DNA of 64,000 bases, taken from Kamptonema formosum PCC 10802 (GTDB lineage: Bacteria > Cyanobacteriota > Cyanobacteriia > Cyanobacteriales > Oscillatoriaceae). This document shows, one piece after another, positions 35,741 through 44,745 of the stretch. Location of the stretch: positions 6,235,215-6,299,214 of the forward strand of contig NZ_KB235948.1 of assembly GCF_000332335.1 (NCBI RefSeq), given 5' to 3'. The notes below the pieces were generated by a model. The model was not told where the DNA came from. It made no database searches and saw nothing but the letters and a program-made list of their open reading frames with translations. Each line of letters opens with the position of its first letter. Position 1 is the stretch's first letter. The position numbers and the translations under genes were made by a program.

Positions 35741-35845
35741 CTCTATTCTCTCGTTTCCCGCTTAAGCTGGGAAGGCAATCTGGAGGCTCTGCCTCCTTTC
35801 AACGGAAAAGCAGGTTAAAAGCCTAACAGCTAAATTGATTGTGAG
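35741..35845. repeat. GGAGGCTCTGCC-type dispersed repeat
   Basis: CTCTCGTTTCCCGCTTAAG, GGAAGGCAATCTGGAGGCTC and GCAGGTTAAAAGCCTAACAG follow in the order seen in the 2570 copy. Confidence 0.7.
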
Positions 35846-36367
35846 CTGAGATTATAACATATTTTGGAGAGCTGGCAGGCATCGCGTAAGCGCGACGCCT
35901 CGATCTCACCTCCTTTTAGATTGCTTAAAGTAGCTTATATTTCAATTTTTAAATCCTCCTATCGCACCCGAAATGCTCCCACACTCCCGCCCCATCACCG
36001 CTGCCAAATTCTCCCAATGTTGATTTTATATCCCTGGTTTTTGGATTTAAAATACAGACCTAGAACGAGGGGCATCGTGCGGAAAAAAGCTGTCCGCCTG
36101 AAGCTGTTATTATAAGTATTTAAGCGAATTTGAGATCAGCCGGCAGCGTTCCGGCAAGCGGCTGTCTCTTTTGGGGAAAAGTGCGCTGGTCGGAGGGGGG
36201 AAATCAGTGATGCTGGCCCACGCATTTCAGATGCGTGCCGGAAGGGTGCCGGACGGCGAGCTCACTCGCCGGACTGCCAGCTGGGAAAGCTCCGGCGCTA
36301 GCGCGACACTGGAGTCACATCTGGATGAGCGCGCCTTCTATGCAGCCCCCAAACCCCTCACTCCTGA

Positions 36368-36531
36368 TATAGCAGCAGTCATATTGGTTAGAACAATAGA
36401 AGCTTCGGGAGCGGGGGAGCAAGGGAGGCCGGAATCTAGGTTTCCTAAATGCTTACTGCTATATAGACGTAGGGCAGGCGTCCCGCCCCCCCTGAAGGTT
36501 TAATGTCCTAATCTAAGTGGCTACTGCTATA
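36368..36531 (+). repeat. TATAGCAG element, subfamily I
   Basis: Ends TATAGCAGCAGTCATATTGG and CTAAGTGGCTACTGCTATA; the interior is standard. Confidence 0.9.
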
Positions 36532-36892
36532 ACTCAAATTATAGCGATTTTCAGTTGGATGAAATACACCCCAAAATCCCGAAAGAGGGCGGAAGGGTCT
36601 AATCCTACGCTCGCCGGGTTTCTCAGTACCTCACAAAGTAATGAAAAACGCTATAATATGAGAAGCTAGCCCTGCAAAAATGCAGTCTGCTCCTCCTTCC
36701 TTTGGAGTTGGCGACGAGTGAGGGACTTGCGCATTTCAACGGCACTCAAATCCTACAGAGAGAGGGTTCAGGAGAGAAAGGGAATTGTGCGAGCGCCAGG
36801 GAGTTCCGCCGGCAGAAAGCAGCGCCAGTCCAATAGCAAACTCAAAAGCTAGCTTCCCTGCGCCTGCGGCGCTACAGCAGCAGTTTCAACCT

Positions 36893-38098
36893 TCAGGCAT
36901 TCGACTCGAATTTTCCCAACGCCACCACGGCATTTTGCCCCCCAAACCCAAAACTGAAACAAAGCGCTCGCCGAATCTCAGCCGCACGCGAAACCCGCAC
37001 CCAATCCAAATCAAACGCCGGCTCGCTCAACCCCACACTTGGCGGCAAAACCTGGTTCTGCAGCGCCATCAGGGAGAACGCCGCGCCCAGCGCCCCAGAC
37101 GCTCCCAGGGCGTGACCGGTGGCTCCCTTGGTGGAACTCACCGGCACCCTTTGGGGAAAGAGTTCCGCAATCAGCAGCGCCTCAAACTCGTCATTGAGCC
37201 TCGTGCCGGTGCCGTGAGCGTGGATATAATCAATCTCAGATAAACCAATCCCGGCGCGCTGACAGCACTGCATCACAGCCGCCCGGGCGCTCCTCCCCCC
37301 CATCTCCGGCGCATTAGCATAACGCGCATCATTTGTCAAGGAAAAACCCAAAATTTTTCCGTAAATTCGCGCCCCCCGGCGGAGAGCCAGCTCAGCCGGT
37401 TCCAGCACGAACACTGCGCCACCCTCTCCGAGCACCATACCTTGCCGGTGCCGGTCAAAGGGATACGAGCCGGTATCAGCCAAAGCGCCCATCTGGGCAA
37501 ATCCGGCCAGAGTCAGCGGAGTCACCGGCGCTTCCACGGCACCGACAATAGCCCGCTGGCACTGACCCATTGCCACCAGCAGCGCCCCTTGCGCCAGGGC
37601 CCAAATTCCCGTAGCGCAAGCCGCCATTGGTGCCAGCACCGGCCCTGCGGCCCCGACAAGCCGCGCCGCCGAAATCGCCCCCATGTGGGGCAGCGTATCC
37701 AGCCAGTCGGCATAACCAGGCACACTGGGCGCAGGCGATACGCCCGCGCCTGCGCCCTCCTGACGATCCCCGGCATAAAACTTCCGGGCCAGCATTTCCC
37801 ACTGGGCCTGATGGCCGCGACTGGAGCCGAGCACCACCCCGCAGTCTATCAGCGGCGGTTCCAGACCGGCATCCCTAAGCGCCGCCGCCACAACCTGCGG
37901 GGTGAGCGAGGGCAAATGAGCCGGTTTTGAGCCAATCAGTGCCAGAGGTCTGGGTGGCTGTTCTGGAAAAGGTTGATGGGCAAAGATGCCAGACTTGCCT
38001 TCCAGCAGGCGCAGCCAGCTATCCTGCAAGCTGTCGCCCAAAGCGCAGACCAGACCAATGCCGGTAACGACAACCGAGTTATTGCAAAATTCTCTCAT
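36893..38098 (-). CDS. Beta-ketoacyl-ACP synthase II family protein
   Basis: Condensing enzyme with intact Cys161 in APMAACATGIW, His295 in YIHAHGTGTRLND and His329 in KGATGHALGASGA, the Cys-His-His set of elongating ketosynthases. It is 401 residues, slightly shorter than FabF, and has a divergent region near residues 110-125 (GDRQEGAGAGVSPAPSVPGY). No acyl carrier protein, ketoreductase or polyketide gene is adjacent, so it is more likely a second KAS with a special lipid substrate than the housekeeping fabF, which usually sits beside acpP. That placement is inference. Start MREFCNNSVVVTG. Confidence 0.9.
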   Translation of the reverse strand: MREFCNNSVVVTGIGLVCALGDSLQDSWLRLLEGKSGIFAHQPFPEQPPRPLALIGSKPAHLPSLTPQVVAAALRDAGLEPPLIDCGVVLGSSRGHQAQWEMLARKFYAGDRQEGAGAGVSPAPSVPGYADWLDTLPHMGAISAARLVGAAGPVLAPMAACATGIWALAQGALLVAMGQCQRAIVGAVEAPVTPLTLAGFAQMGALADTGSYPFDRHRQGMVLGEGGAVFVLEPAELALRRGARIYGKILGFSLTNDARYANAPEMGGRSARAAVMQCCQRAGIGLSEIDYIHAHGTGTRLNDEFEALLIAELFPQRVPVSSTKGATGHALGASGALGAAFSLMALQNQVLPPSVGLSEPAFDLDWVRVSRAAEIRRALCFSFGFGGQNAVVALGKFESNA

Positions 38099-38351
38099 TT
38101 TCCCCTCCCCAATCCCCCCAACTCACAGAGATCGCTAACAATTCTGGCTCTCTCTCTTTTATAAGAGCAGGGGTGGGCAGAACTTTAACAGAGATTTTTG
38201 CAACATCTCTAATACCCACAAATCGCACAGATACTGTAAAGTCTGCGCCGGGGGCTGCCGGCGCAGGCGTTGCGGGAGCGCCACGGGCGTGCCCAGTGCG
38301 GTGCTTTGCGATTCCGGGGCGGGGTTCCCCGCCCTGCTTTGGGCCAAAGGG

Positions 38352-39116
38352 CTATTTGCCGCCCAGCCTGAGATTTTCAATGCCCTGCGTCACCTTAGCC
38401 GATTCAATCCGATCGCCTTGCTGAATCTTGTCAACCACATCCATGCCCTGAGTGACATAGCCAAACACCGCATAGCTGCCATCCAAGAACGGCAGATCCG
38501 CCAAAGTAAAGTAGAACTGCGAGGACGCCGAATCTGGCGGAGACGAACGAGCCATCGCCACAGCACCGCGCGTGTGCCGCAACTCAGGTTGCGCCGCGAC
38601 ACCGGCATCTTTGAGCGTCTTGCTGTATACCGGCTCTTTCGCGCCTTTGGGCTTAATTTCTAGGGGAATGTAGCGAGGGCGGGACGTGGCTGGGTCAATA
38701 AAACTGCCAGTTCCCAAAGCTTCTGGCGGCACGTTGGGGTCTTTGCCCTGCGGGTCGCCCCCCTGAACCACAAAGGGTGTCGGCTCCCGCACCACGCGGT
38801 GAAAGGCCAGCTTGTCGTAAACTCCTCTCTGCACCAGATCGACAAAATTGCCGGCGGTGATCGGGGCGTTGGTGCCATCGACTTCGATGGTAATCGCTTC
38901 GCCTTTAACAACCATCAGCACCGTTGCCTTACCTTCCAGTCGGGGTAAATTGCTCGATTGCGGGTTGCTGGCCACAGCAGCCGGTGCTGTGGCTGTTTGG
39001 GCCGTTGAGGCATTGGGCGAAGAGGGGGAAGTTGCCTGCTGCTGGGCGCACCCCCCCACGAGCAACGCGCCCAGAAAGATTGCAGACACTAACCAGTGCC
39101 GAATTTGGCTCTGCAT
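38352..39116 (-). CDS. Cyclophilin-type peptidyl-prolyl isomerase lipoprotein
   Basis: Signal peptide with lipobox LLVGGC (Cys23), then a Ser/Ala/Thr-rich linker to about residue 60, then a cyclophilin domain. Key blocks are [11 protein letters not shown] (active-site Arg in FHR), [23 protein letters not shown] and [20 protein letters not shown]. It should assist folding in the thylakoid lumen or periplasm, tethered by lipid. Cyanobacterial members have a longer insert (here [17 protein letters not shown]) than bacterial PpiA/B. Divergent or unlinked neighbours: KAS downstream, ycf4 upstream on the same strand. Confidence 0.93.
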   Translation of the reverse strand: MQSQIRHWLVSAIFLGALLVGGCAQQQATSPSSPNASTAQTATAPAAVASNPQSSNLPRLEGKATVLMVVKGEAITIEVDGTNAPITAGNFVDLVQRGVYDKLAFHRVVREPTPFVVQGGDPQGKDPNVPPEALGTGSFIDPATSRPRYIPLEIKPKGAKEPVYSKTLKDAGVAAQPELRHTRGAVAMARSSPPDSASSQFYFTLADLPFLDGSYAVFGYVTQGMDVVDKIQQGDRIESAKVTQGIENLRLGGK

Positions 39117-39222
39117 TTTAAATCACCTAGAAGACCGGCGTGACGATTCCCAGCTGTCGGCTGTCAGCCTCATGCCTGGTGTCATTGGCCAGCTGAAAGC
39201 TGATAGCACGATGGCTTCTCGA

Positions 39223-39789
39223 TCATAAGCCTTCCAGGGGAACCCCGAGAAAGCGAGCCAGTTCTGCTCCCTGATTTTCCAGTTCCGACAGGGGCAGGGG
39301 CTGGCCCACCCGAGTCAGGGGAATATCTTTTTTGCCCTTGAGCCGCAGATAGAGGGCGCGGCGGGGATTGAGGCCCTCCTTAATGTCCACCCGAACGGAT
39401 TGCACATCTGCGGTCTTGTAAGTCAGCTCAATGCGGCGATTTTTGCCGGGGAAGCCCCAGCGGAAGATGCGAATCTCGCCAGTTTGCTTGTTGAATTCGT
39501 TGTAGCCGCCGCCGATATCCCAGAGTACCGTCAGCCACAGGTAAAGGCTGAGCAGCAAGCCGGCGGTCCCATACAGCCCCATCACCAGCCCTTGCGGGAC
39601 AAACACCAGTTCGGTGGGGTCAGACAAAGGCAGCAGATTCACCTTCAGGTAGCTGGAAATCCCGGACAGGAGAAAGCCTGTGGCCCCCACAGAGATGACC
39701 GTGGCCCAAAAATAGTTGCTCAGCCGGCGAGAGCCGACAATCTCCTTGCGGAGTGTGCGTTCGCTCTTGGAGAGGGTTTGTCCAGTCAT
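39223..39789 (-). CDS. ycf4: Photosystem I assembly protein Ycf4
   Basis: A 188-residue thylakoid membrane protein that helps assemble photosystem I. Two membrane segments are visible (about 25-48 and 66-90), with the typical N-terminal [20 protein letters not shown] and the soluble domain containing [20 protein letters not shown] and [10 protein letters not shown]. The C-terminal block ends [20 protein letters not shown]. The gene is divergent from psbD with about 370 bases between the starts, an arrangement that keeps the photosystem I assembly factor beside photosystem II genes. Confidence 0.95.
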   Translation of the reverse strand: MTGQTLSKSERTLRKEIVGSRRLSNYFWATVISVGATGFLLSGISSYLKVNLLPLSDPTELVFVPQGLVMGLYGTAGLLLSLYLWLTVLWDIGGGYNEFNKQTGEIRIFRWGFPGKNRRIELTYKTADVQSVRVDIKEGLNPRRALYLRLKGKKDIPLTRVGQPLPLSELENQGAELARFLGVPLEGL

Positions 39790-40077
39790 GGAACACTAGC
39801 GCTCAATTCAGTTTGTAGTGAGGACTTCAGTCCTGATTTGGGTTGTTTCAGTCCCGGGTTGGGGATTCCCGCTCACAGCTGCCACCGGCATTGATGCCGG
39901 TGCTGCCGCGTGAGGGGGAAATTTTTGACCCATCGAGCCACCCGCAGGGAAGGACAACATTCCTTAACAATACACCACACCGGCAGCGCCGGTGTCCCTG
40001 ACTGGGGTTCAGAGACGCCAAAGCCCGACGACTGGCACACCGGCTCAGCTGGCCCGAAATTTTTTTGGCAGGGGGGG

Positions 40078-40106
40078 TTGTCAAATTTTGGTCAAACTCA
40101 TATATA
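40078..40106 (+). promoter_or_regulatory. Sigma-70 type promoter of psbD
   Basis: TTGTCA (40078-40083), a 17-base spacer and TATATA (40101-40106) lie about 55 bases before the psbD ATG. Spacing and match are near ideal. The rest of 39790-40077 shows no gene. Confidence 0.7.
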
Positions 40107-40160
40107 GTTATGTTAAGTTACTTAGAAACCTGAGTTTTAAGACAAGAGGGTTTGAACCAA

Positions 40161-41219
40161 ATGACCATTGCAATCGGACGCGAGTCAGCGCAAAGAGGAT
40201 GGTTTGACGTCCTCGACGACTGGCTTAAGCGCGATCGGTTCGTCTTCATCGGCTGGTCTGGACTGCTGCTGTTCCCCTGCGCCTACCTGGCGGTTGGGGC
40301 CTGGCTGACCGGCACCACCTTTGTCACCTCCTGGTACACCCACGGCTTGGCCTCCTCCTACCTGGAAGGCTGCAACTTCCTGACCGTCGCCGTGTCCACC
40401 CCTCCGAACAGCCTGGGACACTCCATCCTGTTCCTGTGGGGTCCGGAAGCCCAAGGCGACTTCACCCGCTGGTGCCAGCTGGGCGGTCTGTGGACATTCG
40501 TCGCCCTGCACGGTGCCTTCGGTCTGATCGGCTTCTGCCTGCGCCAGATTGAAATCGCCCGTCTGGTAGGCATCCGTCCGTACAACGCCATCGCCTTCAC
40601 CGGCCCGATTGCGGTGTTCGTCAGCGTGTTCCTGATGTACCCACTGGGCCAGTCCGGCTGGTTCTTCGCACCCAGCTTCGGCGTGGCAGCGATCTTCCGC
40701 TTCCTGCTGTTCTTGCAAGGGTTCCACAACTGGACGCTCAACCCCTTCCACATGATGGGCGTGGCCGGCATCCTGGGTGGGGCGCTGCTGTGCGCCATTC
40801 ACGGTGCTACCGTAGAAAACACCCTGTTTGAAGACGGCGAAGGCGCGAACACCTTCCGGGCCTTTGAACCCACCCAGTCGGAAGAAACCTACTCGATGGT
40901 CACCGCCAACCGCTTCTGGTCGCAAATCTTCGGGATTGCCTTCTCCAACAAGCGCTGGCTGCACTTCTTCATGCTGTTTGTCCCCGTGACCGGCTTGTGG
41001 ATGAGCTCCATCGGCATAGTCGGTCTGGCCCTCAACCTGCGGGCCTACGACTTCGTGTCGCAAGAACTGCGGGCTGCCGAAGATCCAGAGTTTGAAACGT
41101 TCTACACTAAGAACATCCTGCTCAACGAGGGCATCCGCGCTTGGATGGCTCCCGCTGACCAGCCGCACGAGAGCTTCATCTTCCCTGAAGAAGTCCTGCC
41201 TCGCGGTAACGCTCTGTAA
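40161..41219 (+). CDS. psbD: Photosystem II D2 reaction centre protein
   Basis: A 352-residue reaction-centre subunit that holds, with D1, the P680 chlorophylls, pheophytin and QA. Start ATG 40161 ([20 protein letters not shown]) has an AGAGGG site 10 bases upstream; the TTG at 40152 is not needed. The sequence is near-consensus: five membrane helices, [20 protein letters not shown] around the iron/quinone histidine, and the C-terminus [11 protein letters not shown]. Transcribed with psbC downstream. Unlike the usual overlapping pair, the two genes are 295 bases apart and the gap holds a decayed copy of this gene's last 36 codons. Confidence 0.99.
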   Translation: MTIAIGRESAQRGWFDVLDDWLKRDRFVFIGWSGLLLFPCAYLAVGAWLTGTTFVTSWYTHGLASSYLEGCNFLTVAVSTPPNSLGHSILFLWGPEAQGDFTRWCQLGGLWTFVALHGAFGLIGFCLRQIEIARLVGIRPYNAIAFTGPIAVFVSVFLMYPLGQSGWFFAPSFGVAAIFRFLLFLQGFHNWTLNPFHMMGVAGILGGALLCAIHGATVENTLFEDGEGANTFRAFEPTQSEETYSMVTANRFWSQIFGIAFSNKRWLHFFMLFVPVTGLWMSSIGIVGLALNLRAYDFVSQELRAAEDPEFETFYTKNILLNEGIRAWMAPADQPHESFIFPEEVLPRGNAL

Positions 41220-41475
41220 AAACTGGAATTTTGGATTTTAGATTTTGGATTTCGGATGAATCTAAAATCTAAAATCTAAAATCTAAAATAGATAGAAGAT
41301 TCTGCTCAAAGATGGCATCCGCGCCTGGATAGCTACCGCTGACCAGCCGCAGGAGAACTTCCTCTAACCTGAAGAAGTTCTGCCGAGCAGTAACGATCTG
41401 TAAAATTTAGAATTTTGGATTTTAGGTTTTGGATTTCAGATGAATCTACAATCTAGAATCTAAAATCTAAAAGTG
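41112..41475 (+). repeat. Direct duplication of psbD tail plus heptamer block
   Basis: Copy A spans about 41112-41292: the last psbD codons, GTAACGCTCTGTAAAA, then TTTTGGATTTTAGA and ATCTAAA heptamers. Copy B, about 41296-41475, repeats the same order with substitutions (GTAACGATCTGTAAAA, then TTTTGGATTTTAGG and ATCTAAA heptamers). The joint lies at AAAATAGATAGAAG. Confidence 0.9.
41296..41403 (+). pseudogene. Decayed duplicate of the last 36 codons of psbD
   Basis: Translation gives KILLKDGIRAWIATADQPQE, NFL, TAA, PEEVLPSSNDL and TAA. It aligns with the real D2 end [20 protein letters not shown] onward, with one codon lost near the start and an in-frame stop in place of the Phe before PEEVLP. 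It has no start codon or ribosome-binding site, so it is not translated on its own. Confidence 0.92.
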
Positions 41476-41514
41476 ATAGCTCCTGATAGTTGGTGACAAA
41501 AGAGGTTCTACCCT

Positions 41515-42903
41515 GTGGCAACGTCTTTTAATAGTGCTCTAGTAATGGGGGGCGGTCGCGACCAAGAATCGACCGGGTTTGCCTGGTGGTCTGGTAACGC
41601 TCGCCTGATCAATCTCTCCGGGAGGCTTCTCGGTGCTCACGTCGCCCACGCGGGTCTGATCGTCTTCTGGGCTGGAGCGATGACTCTGTTCGAGCTCGCT
41701 CACTTCGTACCCGAAAAGCCGATGTACGAGCAGGGCTTGATCCTGCTGCCTCACCTCGCCACCCAAGGTTGGGGTGTCGGTCCTGGCGGTGAAGTGGTTG
41801 ACACGTTCCCCTACTTTGTAGTGGGTGTGCTGCACCTGATTTCATCTGCAGTTCTCGGTTTCGGCGGCATCTATCACGCGGTTCGCGGTCCAGAAACCCT
41901 CGAAGAGTATTCTCGCTTCTTCGGGTATGACTGGAAAGACAAGAACCAAATGACCAACATCATCGGCTACCACCTGATTCTTTTGGGATTTGGTGCCCTG
42001 CTGCTGGTGTTCAAGGCCATGTTCTTTGGCGGTGTCTATGACACTTGGGCACCGGGTGGCGGTGATGTGCGGGTGATCACGAACCCGACGCTCAACCCCG
42101 CTGTGATCTTCGGCTACCTGGCGAAGGCTCCCTTCGGCGGCGAAGGCTGGATTCTCAGCGTCAACAACATGGAAGATGTGATCGGCGGTCACATCTGGAT
42201 TGGCATCATTTGCATTGCCGGTGGCATCTGGCACATCCTCACCAAACCCTTTGGCTGGGCCCGCCGCGCTTTAATCTGGTCTGGGGAAGCTTATCTCTCC
42301 TACAGCTTGGGCGCTCTGTCCCTGATGGGCTTTATCGCCTCTTGCTTTGTCTGGTTCAACAACACCGTCTACCCGAGCGAATTCTTCGGTCCGACCGGCG
42401 CGGAAGCGTCTCAAGCTCAAGCTCTGACCTTCCTGATCCGCGACCAGCGCCTGGGCGCTAACGTCGGTTCCGCTCAAGGTCCCACCGGCCTGGGCAAATA
42501 CCTGATGCGCTCTCCGACCGGCGAAATCATCTTCGGCGGTGAAACCATGCGCTTCTGGGACTTCCAAGGTCCTTGGCTGGAGCCCCTGCGCGGCGCTAAC
42601 GGCCTCGACCTGAACAAGATCAAGAACGACATCCAGCCGTGGCAAGCTCGTCGCGCTGCTGAGTACATGACTCACGCTCCTCTGGGTTCTATCAACTCTG
42701 TGGGTGGCGTTATCACCGATATCAACTCGTTCAACTACGTCTCTCCCCGCGCTTGGCTGGCGGCTTCTCACTTCGTGCTTGGTTTCTTCTTCCTGATCGG
42801 TCACCTCTGGCATGCTGGTCGCGCTCGCGCCGCCGCTGCCGGTTTTGAAAAGGGTATCGACCGCGAGAACGAGCCGGTGATGTCTATGAACCAACTCGAC
42901 TAA
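41515..42903 (+). CDS. psbC: Photosystem II CP43 chlorophyll-binding protein
   Basis: The inner antenna protein of photosystem II, 462 residues. It starts at GTG 41515 with AGAGG 9 bases upstream; a GTG start is usual for psbC. Six helices, the large lumenal loop and the manganese-cluster ligand region ([20 protein letters not shown], with the Glu and Arg) are intact. The C-terminus is [19 protein letters not shown]. psbC normally begins inside psbD; here translation coupling by overlap is impossible, so its own ribosome-binding site must suffice. A strong terminator follows 50 bases after the stop. Confidence 0.99.
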   Translation: MATSFNSALVMGGGRDQESTGFAWWSGNARLINLSGRLLGAHVAHAGLIVFWAGAMTLFELAHFVPEKPMYEQGLILLPHLATQGWGVGPGGEVVDTFPYFVVGVLHLISSAVLGFGGIYHAVRGPETLEEYSRFFGYDWKDKNQMTNIIGYHLILLGFGALLLVFKAMFFGGVYDTWAPGGGDVRVITNPTLNPAVIFGYLAKAPFGGEGWILSVNNMEDVIGGHIWIGIICIAGGIWHILTKPFGWARRALIWSGEAYLSYSLGALSLMGFIASCFVWFNNTVYPSEFFGPTGAEASQAQALTFLIRDQRLGANVGSAQGPTGLGKYLMRSPTGEIIFGGETMRFWDFQGPWLEPLRGANGLDLNKIKNDIQPWQARRAAEYMTHAPLGSINSVGGVITDINSFNYVSPRAWLAASHFVLGFFFLIGHLWHAGRARAAAAGFEKGIDRENEPVMSMNQLD

Positions 42904-42930
42904 TCAGAAGCGAGTTTGATCAATTAATTC

Positions 42931-42952
42931 TGACTTCTGACTTCTGACTTCC
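42931..42952. repeat. TGACTTC heptamer repeat
   Basis: Three copies of a TGACTTC/CTGACTT-type heptamer between the psbC stop and its terminator. Confidence 0.75.
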
Positions 42953-42953
42953 G

Positions 42954-42984
42954 AAAAGCTCCTGCTTTAACGCAGGAGCTTTTT
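42954..42984 (+). terminator. Rho-independent terminator of psbD-psbC
   Basis: Stem AAAAGCTCCTGC, loop TTTAAC, then GCAGGAGCTTTTT. Twelve paired bases followed by T-rich sequence; the A-run also allows use from the other strand. Confidence 0.92.
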
Positions 42985-43049
42985 CTTTTGGCATCACTTG
43001 TGCGGTTCAGCAGTGGTAAGCTAGTCATAGCGAGTTACATTCCAACAAG

Positions 43050-43233
43050 TATCGCAGTAGGCAGTTAGGTTCGTACATTTCGGCCTCTTTTGCACCCCCG
43101 CACTCCGGCTCCTATTGTCCTAACCCATATTACTACTGGGATATAGACGTAGGGGAGGCGTAGCGCTAACGCGCCGCTGCGCTAACGCCGGGACTGAAGG
43201 TCTAATGTTTTAACCTAAGTGCATACTGCTATA
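43050..43233 (+). repeat. TATAGCAG element, subfamily II
   Basis: Begins TATCGCAGTAGGCAGTTAGG, contains TTCGTACATTTCGGCCTC and CATATTACTACTGGGATA, and ends CTAAGTGCATACTGCTATA. The central hairpin region holds GCGCTAACGCGCCGCTGCGC. Confidence 0.88.
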
Positions 43234-43318
43234 ACTTTCTCCCCCCGCGACCGCTCTAACCGACGCCATAAATTGCGTCCCCACAAAACCCCCCCGCGAC
43301 CGATCTCCAGAACCTGCC

Positions 43319-43504
43319 ATGCCCGATCCTGATTTCACCGACGAGTTGCAATGGACGCCTGAGGCTAAGGCGAAATTTAAGAATATTCCCTATTTTGTCC
43401 GGGCGCAGGCTCGGCAGCGCATTGAGCAGCTGGCTCGAGAACAAGAGCTAGAAGTTGTTACTGGCGATCTCGTTGAGCTAGCCCGCCAGGAGTTTGGCCA
43501 GTAA
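43319..43504 (+). CDS. Small PCP_red-domain protein
   Basis: A 61-residue protein consisting of one PCP_red domain, the C-terminal module of the light-independent protochlorophyllide reductase subunit ChlB/BchB. Visible features: [20 protein letters not shown] then [13 protein letters not shown] and [11 protein letters not shown], matching the Trp...Ile-Pro-Phe-Val-Arg pattern. Stand-alone copies exist in cyanobacteria; their function is not established, and a role near chlorophyll synthesis or photosystem assembly is only inferred. It lies downstream of psbC but beyond its terminator and a repeat element, so it probably has its own promoter. Confidence 0.85.
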   Translation: MPDPDFTDELQWTPEAKAKFKNIPYFVRAQARQRIEQLAREQELEVVTGDLVELARQEFGQ

Positions 43505-43863
43505 TAGATAGCAGTATTCACTTAGGTTAAAACAGTCGGATCGGAGGGAACGCCTGTCCTAAGCCTTTTATCCCTAGGCCACTGATGTCACGTTATATTA
43601 TGGTGGAGTGGGGAGTGCGGGGGGGGAATTGTTATGCGCCTCTCCTGACATCACGTTCTGGGGAGCCGGTCTTGTATTCTTCTGAAGTCGCAAGAAACCG
43701 GGGGACACAGCAGCCTGCCCCTACCGCTAGAAGGCGATAATTTCCTTGTTTTCATCCAAAGAAGTTGGAATAGATAGTATTGTTGACCCACGAAAACCTC
43801 GCGATGTGTGGGTTTAAAATCCGGTCATCCAAAATCTAAAATCTAAAATGGGTAGAATTTAAC
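43505..43863. other. Intergenic region without a gene
   Basis: A TAGCAGTATTCACTTAGG fragment of the dispersed element at about 43510 and CCAAAATCTAAAATC heptamers at 43828-43848. No coding frame with family features. Confidence 0.5.
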
Positions 43864-43918
43864 AATTCAGGAGACAGAAGGGGGCTCCTGCAAGCCCCCA
43901 CATCTAGACTCCTGAATT
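43864..43918. repeat. Compound nested hairpin
   Basis: Outer arms AATTCAGGAG and CTCCTGAATT (10 bp); inner arms GGGGGCT and AGCCCCC (7 bp). It lies 17 bases beyond the end of the minus-strand chemoreceptor remnant and could end its transcript. Confidence 0.75.
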
Positions 43919-43935
43919 GCGCAATTATGACGCCG

Positions 43936-44292
43936 CTACACGACAGCCTTGAGCTGCTGGGCGACTTCGTTGAGGTTTTGGGTGCCGGCCCGGGTTTGAC
44001 TGATGCCGCTTGCCGGTTCTTTCGCGCCGGTATTGATAGCATTCATCGCTTCTACCACCTGCTGGATAGCAACAGCTTGCTGCTGGGCAGTAAGCGAGAG
44101 TTGCTGACTAGAAAAGTTTGCGATCGGATTCACAACTCCCTTGAGCGGCTGAATCAAGGCATTGGTCAAGAAAATGCCAAAAATAAGAGCGGTGAGAGGC
44201 GCAATTATTACTCCTAGGAAAACCCAGAAGCCGGTGTTAACCACATCCCTATCAGTTGCTTGCTTGGCTGCGGCTGCTATTTGCCCCTTCAT
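43936..44292 (-). pseudogene. Chemoreceptor (MCP) remnant: membrane segment joined to signalling tail
   Basis: The 118-codon frame has a membrane helix (FWVFLGVIIAPLTALIFGIF), a HAMP-like start (TNALIQPLKGVV), then directly AVAIQQVVEAMNAINTGAKE and a tail typical of the C-terminal part of cyanobacterial MCPs. The long four-helix bundle that normally lies between is missing. Either a relic of a deletion or a small protein of unknown function. A second MCP piece lies upstream on the same strand across an inserted repeat element. Confidence 0.65.
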
Positions 44293-44362
44293 TCATAGGA
44301 GTTTTTCGAGTGAAGCATGGGCGGCTAGAAACGCCGGCTGTTTTTTTCAAAAGTTTGATAGT

Positions 44363-44499
44363 TATAGCAGTATGCACTTAGGTTAGAACATTAGACCTTC
44401 AGGCTCGGCGTTAGCGCAGCGGCGCGTTAGCGCTACGCCTGCCCTACGTCTATAGAGCAGTAAGCATTTAGGAAACCTACATTCCGGACTGCTGCTATA
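44363..44499 (-). repeat. TATAGCAG element, internally deleted, inserted in MCP remnant
   Basis: Reverse orientation. Starts TATAGCAGTATGCACTTAGG. After CTACATTCCGG about 50 bases are missing and the sequence jumps to ACTGCTGCTATA. It carries the GCGTTAGCGCAGCGGCGCG insert. Confidence 0.88.
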
Positions 44500-44713
44500 T
44501 CTGCTGATTGTTCGCAACCACCTTGCCAATCGCCTTAGAAACACCGGCAAAAGCAGAAGCCATTCTCCGCACCAGTCGCACCCCAGCTTCAACCGTTTTT
44601 ATGCCCTCATCCGTCACCGGCACCGTAGAATTGATCGCCATCTGAATATCCGCCACCAAACTGCTAATCTTCTCGGCAGAATTGGGCCGATGCCCTTTTG
44701 CGCCATGACCCAA
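44497..44713 (-). pseudogene. Chemoreceptor (MCP) signalling-domain fragment truncated by a repeat element
   Basis: Minus-strand frame: EKISSLVADIQMAINSTVPV, TDEGIKTVEAGVRLVRRMAS, then AFAGVSKAIGKVVANNQQI. Intact MCPs continue S-x-x-A-x-Q after QQI. Here the next codons are formed by the element end, TATAG, which supplies the stop. The 5' side is also lost in CCCAATGCCCC-type heptamers. Non-functional remnant. Confidence 0.8.
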
Positions 44714-44745
44714 TGCCCCATGTCCCCATGCCCATTAAAATGGTT

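Larger units (their letters stand above)
35172..36892. other. 1.7-kb non-coding region with repeats
   Basis: No gene is supported. It contains an AT-rich block with TTTTTATTAAA repeats at 35456-35500, a GGAGGCTCTGCCTCC-type repeat (35741-35845), a full TATAGCAG element (36368-36531) and a CGCCGGGTTTCTC fragment at 36610. Short frames of 80-150 codons lack family features. It may hold promoters for the divergent kinase gene. Confidence 0.55.

Noticed and set aside
36785-37243. 152-codon plus frame opposite the ketoacyl synthase
   Set aside because: Mostly antisense to a clear gene and rich in basic and polar residues of mirror type.
40185-41168. 327-codon minus-strand frame across psbD
   Set aside because: Antisense to a near-consensus photosystem gene.
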